Below, piece by piece: positions 27,801 to 42,001 of a stretch of DNA of 64,000 bases. A model generated the notes under the pieces. It did no database searches. It was not told the DNA's origin and was given only the letters and a program-made list of their open reading frames with translations. Position numbers and translations under genes: made by a program. This DNA comes from Caecitellus pseudoparvulus (lineage: Eukaryota > Bigyra: Bicosoecida): NCBI GenBank assembly GCA_965644315.1, contig CBFFRQ010000047.1, forward strand, positions 32,756 through 96,755, written 5' to 3'. How positions within the stretch are numbered: position 1 is the stretch's first letter; every line of letters starts with the position of its first letter.

Positions 27801-30800
27801 TCTGGAGTGCCGACGACAGACTGCGGTAGTGGGTTTGCTGATGAACGCATGTTTCATCTTGACGTCGTGAACGAAGGAGGGGACCCCCCGACGTACCGGC
27901 TGCAAGTGTCCACAGCCGCGTGGCACAACTTCGAGCGCTGCTCTTCAGTGAGCATGTCTCTGGAGACAACCGTCGTGGACAGTGCCAACTTCTCCTCCAG
28001 TCTTTCTTGCCTTGTTGAATACCAAATCAGAAACTTGAATGACCCTGTGGAGTTTCAAAAATCCCTACTGGAGCGCAGTATCCCAGAACTGTCTGAGCAA
28101 GGTGACGCAGCGGGAGCAGAGGTGTCCCGTTCCTCTTCCCTCGAAGACCTTGGCTCGCCTGGCCTCGAACTGTTCGATGAGGACGCCTTTCAAGGCATGA
28201 ATTTTTCCATAGTGTCTGGGAATGAGCAAGATCTATGGCTCATGCTGTCTTGCTCCGGCCAAGTCAAGGCCAAGCAGCAAGACTCTTCACTGCTCAGCTT
28301 CGAGGACCAGCCAGTGCACACTCTCGGCATCCAAGTATGTGACGATGGGCGACCTGACTCAAACATCACTTGCGATACATCGGTTGTGAACATCACCTTG
28401 ACTGATGTGAACGAGCCACCTGTGTTTACCGGGCCGTCTTTCATCCTCGCCGTGGCAGAGAATAGCCCGGCCGGCACGCTCATGACACCTGCAAAGCCAC
28501 CTCTGCTTGACCCCGACTTCCCCACCTATCTGTCCAACAGCGAAAGTGAATACTCCATTCTAGACGATGGGGGGGGGCTGCTGCAGGTTGTTGGCGGGGA
28601 GTATGTCGCCACAAGTGAGCTGGACTACGAGGCTGTCGTGGCAGCACGGGCCTCTGACTCCATTTTCATTGTGCTCCAAGCGTGTGACAAGATGGAACCA
28701 AACCCCGCATGCTCCTCGTCAAACTTTCGCTTCAACGTCCTTGATGCAAACGACCCCCCCATCGTGCCAGCGCAGAGCCTCTCCATTGCGGAAAACGCGG
28801 CCAACGACACAGTCGTCGGATCAGTCTTCTCCCTGGACCAGGACTTCAATGCCAACCACTCCTTCTCCATCGTGAGCTGGCAAGCAGGAACCAACTGGAC
28901 GCAGCCAGAACTGAACCCCTTCTTCAAAAACGTGACCCTCCCCGTTGAGGAGAACCCATTCTATCTGGGGACGCCTCAGCGCTTGCCAGGACTCCCAGGC
29001 CAGCCTCAGACACGATGGGAGGCGAAGGTGTACTTCAGGGGCCCTCCACATGCTATGGACTTTGAGAACGTCGCCATCTACCTGCTAGAAGTGGAAGTGG
29101 CGGACTCTGGCCACATATCTGCCTCTGCCCTGCAGGCAAGCCCAAGCGCTCTCGCACCGCTTTCCTCAGCAGGAACTCTACAAGTGCTGCTCATTGACGT
29201 GAATGAACCGCCAGAGCTGCAGGACAGCACGGTTTCTATCTCAGAGAATCTTCCCCCAGGCTCCCCGTGCACTGTGCTGCCTGCTCCCTCCACGTGCGCG
29301 TCCTGCATTCGTGCAAGTGAGCCAGACTCTGGGCCAGGAGGTCGGCCAGCGAGCGGCCACAACCCGCAGGTCATTCAGTACGCCCTGCTGAATGCTGCCA
29401 GCGTCCCGTTTGCCATTGATGTTTTCACAGGCGAGTTGACTTCCACGTCCACGCTGAATTTTGAGGGCTCTGCATCATACACGCTGACCATCAGCGCCAG
29501 CGACGCACCTCCCACCGGACCTCCTCTGTCCCAGAGCAAAGATATCACTGTCAACGTCATTAACATGAATGAGCCGCCAATCCTCACTGAGGGTCAGTCG
29601 TTTTCAGTTGCAGAGAACTCTGCGGGTGGCACAGTCGTGGGGACGGTCGACATGCTCGACCCGGATTTCCTCTCCACGGTGGGGGGAGCCGAGAGTCATA
29701 GCTGGAGCATCGAGCCACCTCACGATGCCTTTTCAATCTCGCCGACAGGGAGTATCCTCGTTGTAGCCGATGCGTTGACGACGCCTCGTGCCTCCACCCT
29801 TGACTTTGAGGTGTTGAACTTTGTTCAGCTCTCCGTTGCAGTGCAGGACCTGGCCGGCAGCAATGACACAACCACCGTCTCCATCAGCATCACTGACGTG
29901 AACGAGCCGCCTCTTCCAACGACAGGAACGCTACGCTTCTCAGATCTGCAGGAACCCTACATGATTGGCCGTCTCTCCGCTGTGGACTCAGAGCAAGCAC
30001 CCGTCTCTCTGGTGTTCTCCCATGTTGATGTCGCTGGTGTGGGCAACCTCTCAACCGCTCAATGTCAAACCCTGTTCCCACCCGCATCGGTGGCCATGAG
30101 TGGTGACGTAACCCTGCAGGCTGCAACGAAGCCCAGCATGTACTTTCGCAACGAGACCTGGTGCAACTTGACGTACTCGGTGACCGACGGTACATTCTCG
30201 GTGCAGCACTGGGCGCTTCTTGAACTCATGCCGTACAACGATCCTCCCATTATCGCGATGGGTGGGCATGTCGTTGTTCCTGAAGATGTTGGAACATCCA
30301 CTCCCATTGTCCCCTTCATCTCGTGGTCTGACGGCAACATGGCCACAGACGTGCACGAGTGGGTGATCACTTCGAGTGACCCCGCTTCAGGCCGCTCCCG
30401 CTTCAGAGTATCCAGCGGGGCTCAGATTTTTGTGAGATCCTCTCTGAACTTTGAAGACCCTGACTTGTTGGCAGCAGGGGGGAACTACTCACTGACGGTG
30501 CGAGTCACGGACAAGATGGGGATGTTTGACGAAGCAGAGTTCATTGTCACTGTGACAAACGTCAACGAAGCTCCTTTCGTGGTGCCAGTCTTTGAGCAAG
30601 CATGCACAGAGGAGAGTGAAGAGGGCCACCAAGTCGCGGTCCTATCAGCTGTGGATGATGACCTTGGAGACACCCACACATGGGCCATCGAGCCCCTTCA
30701 CGTCACCAACGCAGGAGCGTTTCCGCTGCGCATCAATGCCAGCACGGGAGAATTAAGCATCTCAGGAGCAGCTCTAGTGAACATGAGTCTAGCTGAGGCG

Positions 30801-33800
30801 CTGGACTTTGAGGGGTTTTGGGGCGGCGTTGTTCCAGTGCGTGTGACGGTGACCGATTCAGCTACCGCCCCGCTCTCCTCCACACTTCTCACCAGCATTC
30901 AAGTGGCAGACATCAATGAGAAGCCTTTTTTCTCTGTCCTTCCTGAACCCTCTCTGCCTGAGAGCGCTGTGGGAGTTGGTGCCGTCATCACCCGAGTGCA
31001 AGTGCAAGACCCAGATGTTGCCCCAGTAAACGCTTCGTGGTCTGCAATGACAATCTCCCTGGTGGCTGTTGATGGCGCTACGCAACAGACATTCTCCGTG
31101 CACCCAACCAGTGGTGACATCAGTGTGAACTTGCCCTCTCTGGATTTCGAGCTGAATGACGTAGTGGTCATCACGTTGCAAGTTACAGACGGTGCCGGCC
31201 TCGCCTCGCTGGGAAATGTGACACTTCGCCTGACCAACGTCAACGACGTCCAAGTGAGTTCTGTGAAGATGCTTCATCGCGCCGGAGGCGTGGATATGCT
31301 GCATACTAACGGAAGTGATGTGCTGCTTCTGACTGGTGCAAACCTTGGATATGCTGACGGGCAGCGAGAAAGCGCGATCTTTCTGAAAGTATCCTGCCCT
31401 GACCCGACGAAGTGTGTCCCCCAAAGCATCACGAACTGCTCGCAGATGGCGCATGGCAATAACACTGCCGTTCTTTGCTCCGTCCCCCAGGGCGTCGGCA
31501 AGGATTTGCACGCTGCACTGCTGGTGGACCTCGGCCTGTCGGGAAGCCCAGACTTCGGCAGCCTCCCGCGCACTCTAGGGTACTCCCCGCCCCTCCTGCA
31601 TGAGGTCATCAATGCTGACAGCATGAACACGAGAGGGGGCGATACGGTCGTCTTGCGGGGGGAAAACTTTGGCCCCTTGCACATGCTGGCGGCTGGGTGG
31701 CATGAAGCAACATACGCCCGCTCAGCGAGCCCCGCAGCATTGCGTAGTGTGTACACGGCCGTTGCGTGCAACACAACTGCAAGCCATGTAGAAATAGAGT
31801 GCCGCTCTGTCCAGGGCGTGGGAGGCGGGCTTCAATGGCAGCTTCGATCCGCGGGTCAAGCATCTGCCCTGGCCCCGCAGGAGACCTCGTATGCCATCCC
31901 CCAGGTCCACTCTGTCACCACGGTCCCGTCAGCGCCGGTACTGGCGAGCGAGTGCGGAGGAAGCGATACGCTGCCTGCGAATAAACTCATGTCCACGGCT
32001 GGAGGTGAAATGCTGGTGATTCGGGGCGACTTCTTTGGGGGCTTCTTTGGTGGGACTCAAGAGGGCGCGACCACAGTTCGCTTGGCTCCCCGAGCCCCCA
32101 CCGCCCCGGACTTCTCACCCCCAATCTACTCAGCCACATCATGTGTGTTGACCGATGAACACCAGGAAATACGCTGCATGACTCCCTCCGGCGCGGGCGC
32201 AGCCATACACGTGCAGGTGACCGTTGCAGCCTTGTCGAGCGCACTGAACTCTTCCTCACAGTCCGTTGTGCAGTTTAGAGCGCCTCGGATTGTTGGTGTC
32301 CAGGGCCCGGCGACTGACGAATTCGAGCCTCCAGAGGACTTGAAAACAGAGGGCATGGATGTCATTGTCGTCCGAGGTGATCAGCTTGGGCAGTTCTCCG
32401 GTCTAAATATCGAAGAAGATGTTGTTGTCACGTACGGGCCGCCTGCGGACCCGTTCCGATACACCGCAACAGACTGCGGCCTGACACAGCCAAGCAGTCC
32501 AGCGGAGGGGGTGTACGGTTCCATCCAATGCTCTTCGTCAGCCGGTGTAGGGAAGGGGCTGTCCGTCACCGCCACGGTGCGCGGACAGCTAGATGTGTGT
32601 GCAGCCTCTGGGCAGCCGTTACCATCGACACTGGCGTATGCCCCCCCATCAATTCGGTTGTACGAAGGTCCAGGCAGCTCAGATGCGGCGACTGTCGGCG
32701 GCCAGGAGGTCAGAATCAAAGGGGGCCAGTTTGGTCCCCAGGACAACCACACCGTTGTGGAGCGAGTGCAGTACTTCAACGGAGACGCAATGGCAGCGTT
32801 TGAAGAGCAGCAGGCACTTGTAAGTGCTGGATATGGTGGAAATGCGAGTAAGTATGTGCAGGATACTGGGGAGGAGCTGCTGCGTCCACCTGCAGTGTTC
32901 ACAGCTAAAAACTGTACCCTGACGGGCGCTCACGTGGAGATCACTTGCCGAACAGGACAGGGGGCGGGGGAGAACTTGCGGTGGCGCGTGACGATTGGAA
33001 ACCAGACTTCCACAGATAAAACTTCCAGCTATGATCCGCCGAAAATTCTGCTCGTGGGCCCAACGGCCCTTCCTGGCAGGGGTGGCGACACTGTGTCTCT
33101 CCATGGGATCAACTTTGGCCCATCCGACCAAGCTTCAGTTGGCACGTTCTTGGATTTTGTGAGCTTCGGAGCTGATCACTCCAGGCCATCTGCTGCTGAC
33201 TACCTCCCATTGGACTGCTCTGTGTGGTCTGAGGGGCACTTCGGCATCAACTGCACGCTGCCGCCGGGCTGGTCCCCTCCCGAAGCAGCAAGCCGGCCTG
33301 AACTACAGTACGCGTGGCACCTGTCGGTACGGGGGCAACCTGACGTCAAGGACACACAGTTTCCTGGGTCAGCCATCTCCATCCGAGACAAGTGGCACTA
33401 CGCCAGTCCTGAGCTGCTGTGGTTGGAGGACGATTCTGGCTTGAACACGGTGTCAGGAGAAGTTGGAGTGAACCCGTTCACTTCAGCATTGCGAGACAAC
33501 AAGCCGGGCGCACCTCACTACATGCGCATTGTGGGCAAGAACCTTGGTGTGCAGGACACTGCACGGGTTTCACTCTCTGTGCACATACTTGACACAGCCC
33601 TGCCGTTCACAACGTACTCTGCTAGCTTCTCTGGGGTTGAGCTCGATGTCCTCAGGGTGGAAATTCCCGTCGGGCATGGAGTTGACATTCCTGTCACTGT
33701 CACTGCGAGGCACAGTATGTTTCCGGGGATGGTTTTCACCATTCCGTCAGCCAGCCCGCTGCAGTTCTCATACAGACGCCCACAGCTCAACCTCATCAAG

Positions 33801-36800
33801 CTTGAAGCAGATGCTCCCTCGCTGCCAGGCTACGCAGATGTGGAACCCCTAGTGGGATCAAGCTGCACATTCCTCGTGCTGAACGGGAGTTCTTTTGGAG
33901 CGGCGTACACCTTCCCCAGTGTGGGGGGGGTTAGTCTCGAGCCGGCCTCGCCAGCCCCGCCCCCACCAACAAACTTCACAGAGTGGCTGTGGGGGCCAAA
34001 CATGAACAACCTCACAGCCACACGCAAGGATGACCATGCCGCCCCGAAGCCTTTTGTGAAGGATCCGCTCGTGCCCCTCACGGGCGTGTCGCCGGCCTCT
34101 CCAGGCTGGATCTGGACGACATCAGCGGGCGTGAAGCAGCTATACGTGGATGCTGGAGCAACAGACTACATCCTCAGCGTATCCAACCTCTCACTGAGTG
34201 TGGGGCCGAACCTACTGGAGAGTGCCACTGCTCCGGAGTTGGTACCGTTGCCAAAGCGCTTCGTCGCTGCCTGGGACCACGACTTCATCAAGCTGCGCAT
34301 GCCGGACCAGGGACAAATCATGGTGTGCAGTGGTCGTCCAGACATCACTGCGAGCACTTGCACTAAACTAGAACCCTATGAGCAAGTATCTCTGGACTAC
34401 GGAGACGGGAACGGGTGCCCTGTGGTGGAGGAATTCAAGGGAGCCCCCACCCAGGGGGGAGGCCCTCCAGGTTCCCAGGCGTACTACGAAGTCATCATCA
34501 AGACCGCCGAAGGACTCACAGCTGCGGTCTGTGAAAACGAGAATCTGAACATTCAGTTCCTGTTCGGCACGGAGGTCAGGCCGGCTCCCATGGTTGGGAC
34601 GTACCACCAGAAGACGTCTGGCTATGCTGCGCTCCTTGAAACAAACGAGTGCCTCATCCGGTTCCTTGCCCCAGAGGGGGCTGGGAAGGGAATCCGCTTC
34701 TATGTTGCCCTGGGGAAGGCATACGATGAAAGCTCGTACTGCACCTTCCAGTATGCACTGCCCGTGCTGACAGCAGCACGCACTTTCGCCTCGCCGAACG
34801 GGACCTCCCAACTTCCTGCGCTGCGGACTGTCAGCTCGGTTGAGCCGGCGTCCTCGCTACCCCTGACATGGCACACAGTCCCTGTTTTGGAGACGGGGGT
34901 CGGTGCCAGCGGGATGCTCGCACGTGGAGTCGGGGCGCACGCCCACATCCTTAGCGGCCCCGTGAGCAACCTACGCATCACCGTGCCCAGCAACGGCGCC
35001 ATCGTTCACCTCGAAGGCAGCAACTTGGGACGCGGTGCGTGGGGCGGGGTTATGACGATGGCAAGTCAAGACCAATCGCTGAGCCAGTTTGCAGCCGTGC
35101 TGGCAGACATTCGGCCTGCCCTCGCCCAAGCTCAAGTCCAGCAGGTTGTGCCCTCTGGCATCCTGGAGGACGGCCTGGAGGTGCAGCTGACGAGCAATCA
35201 CACCACAGCGATCATTGTCGTACCTCCACTGTCAGATGGAACCATGGGGCACCTGGCCTTGCGTGTGGGGGGGCAGGACATGCCGCAGTTTGTGCAAATC
35301 GCCTACGAGCCGCCAGCCGTGAACTCAGTGCAACCAAGCCTTGGCAACACGACTGGTGGCCAACGCATTGTCATCCTTGGCACCAATTTCGGGACAAACG
35401 CATCAGTTGTGACAGTCAGCATAGACGGGAGGCTTTGCTCAGGGGTCCGTATCTTAGAAGCTTTTACGAAGCTGGAGGCTTTCACGCCTGTCGGCGAAGG
35501 CGTGGGACATGAAGTCGTGGTCAGCGTTGCCGGCCAGAGCTGTGCAGCCAGCTGCCTTGCAACCTTTAGCTATCATGCTCCTACGCTCTTGTCCGTTGAG
35601 CCGCAAGACCTCCCAACAGATGGCAGCAGCACCATTACCATCCGTGGCTACAACTTTGGCGTGCCACAGCAGCTGCGTGGCGGTGAGCCGCACAACGCCG
35701 CCCGGCTGTCACCCATCGTGCAGCTTGCCCCAACGCGTGTCGGTGACCTGCGGTACACCGTGCCAGACCCTCTCATACCCTTCGCTACACAGTCACTGAG
35801 TCCCTTGGCACTGCATGGCGGCCAGTTGTTGAGAGTGGATCATGGCGTGATTGAGTTGAAGGCACCCCAAGGCCAGGGAGGCATGAGGCTGCTGGAGCTG
35901 CTCGTGGCCGGCCAGCGGTCCACCAATACCATCGAGATGCGATTCCAACCCCCGCATGTGCAGGCCATGGAGTACCACAGCACACCCACGCGTGGATACG
36001 TGGTGAAGTTGGTCGGGCTGAACTTGGGGCGCTTTGAACCAGCAACGCCAGCTGCCATTGATGGGCTCCTGCGGGCACAACCCAGCTCACCTGCAACGTC
36101 GAATGCGAGGTTCGACCGGTCACTTGGAAGCAAGGGGGCGGCCAGCGGCATGAATGTCACGGTTCTGGCCCCTGGGACCGGCACAGGCCTGCCATGCCTT
36201 GGATTTGAGGACAAGCTGTCGATCTTCGGGGACCAGGTGCCGAGGTGGAAAATGGCCAAAAGTGGAGAAAGGGATGGAGGTGATGAAGAGCGAAACACCG
36301 TGTATGACCTACCACGCTTTCATTCGTACCACTTCTGCGTGATGCCTCCAGGGTTTGGGCCGAATGTCACAGCGGTGTACTCTCTGGACGGTGTGCCTGG
36401 ACAGGGCAACTTCACAGTGCAGTACAATCCCCCCTTCATCGCTCGAATGACGCCAAATGTCGTCAATGCTGCGGGCATGAATGGGCTCCAGGTATTCGGG
36501 GAGGACTTTGGGCCGCCCATCGACCAGCCATTCGGGACTCGCACGAACGTGGCGCGCCTGATCATCGGCTCGGCTAACTGCTCGGAGCTCCGAGTCTCGA
36601 CCTCCCGCAGTATTGAGTGTAACGTCGGCCGTGATACAATCGGAATGAAAGTTGTAACGCTTTCTGCAGCTGGGTACGTAGGGATCCAGTTTCCAAAGGT
36701 GACTGCCTCAGCATCACCAGCCGAACACAACCTTTCCGCTCGTGCGCTACTCGAGCATGAAGCCAATGCCCTTGATCGCGTTCTGGAAGCCCAGCCCTCC

Positions 36801-39272
36801 GCTGTAGGAACAAGGCACCATGTTTCCCTGTCCCCATTCTCTGACTCCCTGTACTATGCACAAGTATACACGGTGCGCCCTTTCGCTCGCGGTCTGGCAG
36901 TGGACGCTGACCTTGAAGATGCTCTTGAATCTGCGTACATTAACGACCTGGAGATCATCCCCAGACGCAGCGCATATGACACACACTACAAGATGAGTAT
37001 GCTGTGTGATGCCGAGCAGTACGGCCAAGTCGGAGAGTACTGCGAGCCGTGCCCACAAGGAGCTGTGTGCCTGTCGGGAGCAGACCAGGGCTGCGCCGTG
37101 TGGGGCAGTGATCCGGTGAGGTGCATCGAGTTTGTTGAGCCCTTCAGCATGGCCGGTTGGTGGAGCGAGCCGGTTCCAACCTCGGACAGATTCTGCCATG
37201 GTCCGAGGCAGGCTGGGGCGAACGGCTTGCACCCGCTTGGGCGACCATACCCGTACAATTTGACGTGCCCCAGGATGCTGCCTTGCGAGCCCAGCAGCGC
37301 GTGCACAGGCAACAACACGTGCAAGTATGGCTATGATGGATACCGCTGCAAGGACTGCCTGAAGGGGGAGTTCTACCGTGTGGCTGGGGAGTGCATCCGA
37401 TGCCCGCAGATGGCCGAAGTGTACATCGCTCTGTTCTGCGTGGGCATCGTCCTGCTCTGCATTTGCGGGTACATCTTGAACAGAAAGAAGATGCACCTGG
37501 CGTTCATTTCCATCGGGGTGGACTACATGCAAGTGCTGGCCATCTTCTCCAGGTCAAAAGTGCGGTGGCCTGCCTTCATCCGGGACATGTTCAGGCTGAT
37601 GTCCATGTTCAACCTGAACATTGACATTACGGCCCCTGAGTGCGCCATTCCGGATGTCAGCTACGCCCAGAAGTGGTTCGTCATTGAAGCCCTGCCCCTC
37701 TGCATTGGGGGCTTGCTTTTTGTCGTCTACATTGCCATCCTGTTCTACAACAGCGTGGTGAAAGGGGTCAAGGGCAAGGCAGCCAGGGAACACGGGACCA
37801 CCATCACAGCCATGTGTACACTCATGATCTACTACATGTACTTACTGCTGACACGGACAACATTTGACGTTTTCAACTGCCAGCCGACGGACCCGCCTGA
37901 CGGGTACGAGCTCGGGTACATGGAGGCGGTCTTCGAGCGCTGCTACGAGCCGGGGGGCATGCACATGATGCTGCTGGGGCCAGCAATCGCCACTCTTGTA
38001 GTGTACGTGATCGGCTATCCAGTCGGTGTTATGTATGCACTGAACAAGTACAAGTTTCAAGTAAAAGGCGACCAGATCCTGCGCGCGATGGACTTGGGTG
38101 ACCAGCCCTCGAGCCCCTTCTACCGCATCCGTCGTGTGTACCACAAGCTGTACTACCACTTCTTGCCCGACAAGTGGTACTGGATCATGCTCATCATCTT
38201 TCGGAAGTTTTGCATCGCACTCACTTCCCTCATGTTCCGGCGAACGCCTTCGTTCCAAATGGCGCTGTGCTTCTGCATCCTGTTCTTCTCATACGCCATG
38301 CACGCCCAGCATGCGCCATACATGTCCATGGCATCGAGGCGGCAGGTGGTCCTGCTGCACTACAAGCGAATGGAGGGTGAGGCCGGTCTCCCCAGGGCTC
38401 AACAGACCCACACACTCATTGACCAGCAAATCGCAAGCTGTCGGGCGGATGCGGTGAAGGAGCGACGGAGGAAGCGCACGAACATGGCAGACATTTTTGC
38501 CGCGACGGCCATTCCGGGAAAGGACTACCTTTTCTCATATAACACTATGGAGGCAGTGCTACTGTCCTGTGGCTGTTTCGTGTGCTTGTCAGGAATCATG
38601 TTCCAGACTGGAGATGATTCGAATCCCGTCTACGCAGCTCAGCGTGATGTGCTAACGGTGCTAGTGATGGTAGTTGTGTTTGGCTCTCTTACCTACTTCT
38701 TCACCGTATTTGGCACGGAAGTCATGGTCACGTTTGGGTGCTTGTCTGGCCCTCCGCAGGGCAGGAGGGGGGTTGCCCTCTTCGTCACTGGCGTGCTGTG
38801 CTGCTACACAGGTGTGCTGAGCCCCGTCGGGGCGTTCTTGTGCAGGCTGGCCACGCGCCGGCCCCCAGTGGACGACAAGCGCCGGCGTTCCTTGGCGAGG
38901 GCGAACAAGTCCCTGGACGACGCTATTGACCTTGGCGGCGAAGACACTGGGGTTGGGATGAACCCCCTTGCATTGCGGGCCGCTGCCACCAGGGGCGCTG
39001 GCGTGGACATTGATGCAGTCCTCAAGAACAAGTTCCCGCCCAACACCCAGCAGTGGCTTGTTGTGCAGGAGCGCTGGCGCCAGCTGAATGTTGAGGAAGC
39101 CGATCTCCGCCTCACTCTGTCCGGACTGCAGACATCCGCAGCGCCCGTAGCCTCCAGGGCGAGCCTGGAGGGCAGTGCAGAGGAGAAGGACCGCGTTCGG
39201 GGGCCGACACGGCAGAGCAGCGGTGACCCACTACTGCAAGAGAACCCACTTCTTCGCTCGGGCAAGCGCTGA
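24865..39272 (+). CDS. giant cadherin/TIG/ephrin-receptor-like multipass membrane protein
   Basis: Four exons (24865-24947, 25010-25075, 25144-25182, 25250-39272) join to 4,736 residues; the last exon is 14 kb. Residues 1-24 (MPPTNVVVCTALLQLAWLWG) are a signal peptide. A PKD-like unit follows: VDFGDGTPITT near 65 and HTYSTLGVYDCTF near 95. One TIG/IPT domain lies near 395-510. Residues about 515-815 are Cys-rich ephrin-receptor-like/GCC2-GCC3 repeats (CPAGRY, CPAGFYCPEG, CAPGFFG). Residues about 990-2065 hold eight or nine cadherin repeats, with junctions DVNEPP, DANDPP, NMNEPP, NVNEAP and DINEKP and the LDFE motif before each last strand. Residues about 2065-3880 hold some 13 TIG domains (GGDTVVLRGENFGP type). 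A second Cys-rich block at 3975-4115 leads into eight or nine membrane spans (4119-4560) and a basic cytoplasmic tail of about 175 residues. Inference: a calcium-dependent surface adhesion or sensory receptor. The membrane part is not a GPCR or channel that I can name. The stop lies 53 bp from V-ATPase A. Confidence 0.92.
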
Positions 39273-39325
39273 TCGTGCGGCTGTGGCATAGGACGGCGCA
39301 GAAGCAGCCATGTTTGTGCATTGCC

Positions 39326-41730
39326 TCAGTACATGGCATCGAAGCGCTCCTCAATGAGCTGCACCAGACCGTCAAACTTTGCACGCAAGTCCTCCTCCGA
39401 CTGCGTTGGTGACTGTGGCCGGAGCAAAGGGGGTGGGCACGTGCTGCGAGGCGGACGGGCGCGCGCGGACATTGTGCCTTCAACGCACCTCAAACTTCAT
39501 CTGCACCAATTCATCCAGGAGATCATCATGGTTCGTCGCAAAAACCTTCCAAGAAAAGCGGTCAGAGCTCACTTCGCTGCTGCTTGTGTCAGCGATGGCC
39601 TTGTGGCAACGCTCGTAGACCTTGACGAAGCAGCGCAGCATTCCCAGCTGCGAAAGAGGGGCGGGTCAGGCCTGGTCGCGCTGCTTCGTGGGCAGGCACA
39701 GTTTGCTGGGGTAGCGACGCACCGACTTCTCCAGGGGGCAGTTGTAGTCGTGCTCAGAGAAGGCGTCTTGCTGCAGGAAGTCCTCCCGAATCATGCGCGC
39801 GACTTCCAGGGTCACACGCTGGTCCTCACTGAGGTTGTCTTGCCCCACCAACTGGACAATATCCATGAGAGCACCTTCCTCTGCCAGGATATCTCGCGCA
39901 GTGTCGCGCAGGTGCGTGTAGTCCCGGTGGTAGCCCAAGCCATCGAAGTACGGCCCCAGCACACGCATGTACTTTGAGAAAGACAGGCTCCAGTTGACTG
40001 ACGGGAAGTGCTTCCGCTGTGCGAGCTTCTTGTCCAGGCCCCAGAATACCTGCACAATGTTGAGGGTGGCTGCAGTGACAGGGTCGGAGAAGTCGCCTCC
40101 TGGGGGGGAGACGGCCCCCACCACGGACACCGAGCCTTCCCTTTGAGGAGAGCCCAAGCACACAGCGCGGCCTGCCCTCTCGTAGAACTTCGCCAATCGG
40201 TTGGACAGGTATGCTGGGTAGCCTCCGTCAGCCGGCATTTCTCCCAGTCGGCCAGAGATTTCGCGGAGAGCTTCTGCCCAGCGCGATGTGCTGTCAGCCA
40301 TGAGGTTGACATGGAGTCCTTGGTCGCGCAAGTACTCTGCGATGGTGATGCCTGTGTAGATTGACGCCTCACGGGCAGCGACAGGCATGTTGGAGGTGTT
40401 GGCCACCAGGCACGTGCGGTCCATCACCCCGACCTGCTTGCCATCAACTTCGATGGTGAGCTCGGGGAAGTCGCTGAGCACCTCTGCCATTTCGTTCCCA
40501 CGCTCGCCGCACCCAACGTACACTGTGGCGGATGTGTTGGAATACTTGGACAGAGCCTGTGAAATGCACGTCTTTCCGCAGCCAAAGGCACCCGGGATGG
40601 CACACGTGCCGCCAAGCACAGATCTGCGAGAGGCAGCGCGAGTGAGCTGGTTCAAAGTGCGGGTATGTGAAGCACCGACGAACGCACGGGAACAAGACGT
40701 CCAGCACCCGCTGCCCCGTGATGAGTGCCTTGTCGCCGGGAAGCTTGGAAGCTACGGGGCGGGGCTTGCGCACAGGCCAGAAGTGGCTCATGGACACGGT
40801 CTTCACCTTCCCTGAGCGCTTGTCCTTGATGTCCATGAGGGGGTCGTCCAGCGTGAACTCCTCATGTCCATCGCCGCCTGCGCCGTAAATGCGCACGATC
40901 TCCCCCGAGATGTTGGGGGGCACCATGATCGCGTGAGCTGACATGAGCTCGTTCTCGGCTGCGGTGCCGATGATGGTGCCTCCCGCGATCAGCGCGCCCT
41001 CCTTGAGACCCTTCGCGGGCGTGTAGGGGTATGCAATGGAGTGGTCCAGGGACGCTACCGAGACACCCAGTGGAACGAAGGGACTGCGAAAAACGCAGCG
41101 GGCAAGCAGCGTATCAGCAAGCCGACAGGGACAGGGGGGCGCGACCCGCGCAAGGGGCCTACCTCTTGCCAGACATGTCGTAGATCTTTTGCAGTGGGCG
41201 CTGGATGCCGTCGAAGATGTTCCCCATCATGCCAGGGCCCAGCTCCACAGAAAGGGGAGCCAGTGTGCGCTGCACCACATCCCCCACACACAGCCCAGCT
41301 GCGCAGCACAACGTGGCAGGTGCTTGACCTTGCACTTCGACAAGCGGGGCCTCGGACACACTCACAGGTGTCTTCATAGCATTGGATGCTGACAGTGTCC
41401 TTGCTTAGCTGGATGATTTCACCGACGAGCTGCTTAGACCCGACACGAACCTGCACGGGGGCAGCAAGTTCCGCAGTGCCGCCCACCTCGTCCATAAGCC
41501 CTAGGGCGTGGCAGAAATCGAGTGCAGGCGATGAAAACATACCAGCTCGTACATCTGTGCGCCACTCATGTTCTCCGCGACGACAACTGCGGCAAGCGGA
41601 TCCCCTCACAGTCAACGCAGGCATTTGGCGTGGTCTACTCAGCAGCTCACGCACGAGGCCCAGAAACCTTGTAGATGGAGCCCTGGTGGCTCTCGCGGTC
41701 GGAGAAGTCTCGTACAGTTGCCGCAGCCAT
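39326..41730 (-). CDS. ATP6V1A: V-type proton ATPase catalytic subunit A
   Basis: Subunit A carries the ATP-hydrolysing sites of the V1 sector that acidifies vacuoles and endosomes. Eight exons (41730-41655, 41586-41543, 41450-41366, 41298-41163, 41083-40688, 40623-39723, 39647-39489, 39400-39326) join to 623 residues, near the usual 610-620. Visible features are [35 protein letters not shown], the bulge region with [24 protein letters not shown], Walker A GAFGCGKT, the catalytic Glu in GCGERGNEM, Walker [59 protein letters not shown] and the C-terminal helices. Introns are 64-92 nt; four of seven donors are GTGCGT. Unlike most long genes here, introns are spread through the gene, including two near the 3' end. 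The start [14 protein letters not shown] aligns with the family N-terminus. Confidence 0.98.
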
Positions 41731-42001
41731 GTTGGTAAGGTTCGACCTTGGACGCGCGCCACAACCGCACTGGTGGGGAAGGTGGCTCGAACTGGATCCT
41801 GGCACTTCCTTGACGTGCCCACCCAGCAAGGCGAGCGAGCCGTGGAACTGTCACAGCAAAAGTGGTGCAGTGGGGGGTGCGCGGGTTTTGTCTGGCATTC
41901 ATTTTATCCACTCTGCCTCATTGGAGTTGGCTTTGGCGCACAGGGTGAGACAAGGGAGCACCGCAGCAACCCTGCTTCGTGCACCACTCGCGTCATCCAT
42001 C
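41731..42001. other. intergenic region, 271 bp
   Basis: The region holds the promoter side of V-ATPase A and the 3' end of DNAI7, both on the minus strand. An AT-richer patch (attcattttatccactctgcc) lies at 41897-41917. No other element was recognised. Confidence 0.5.
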
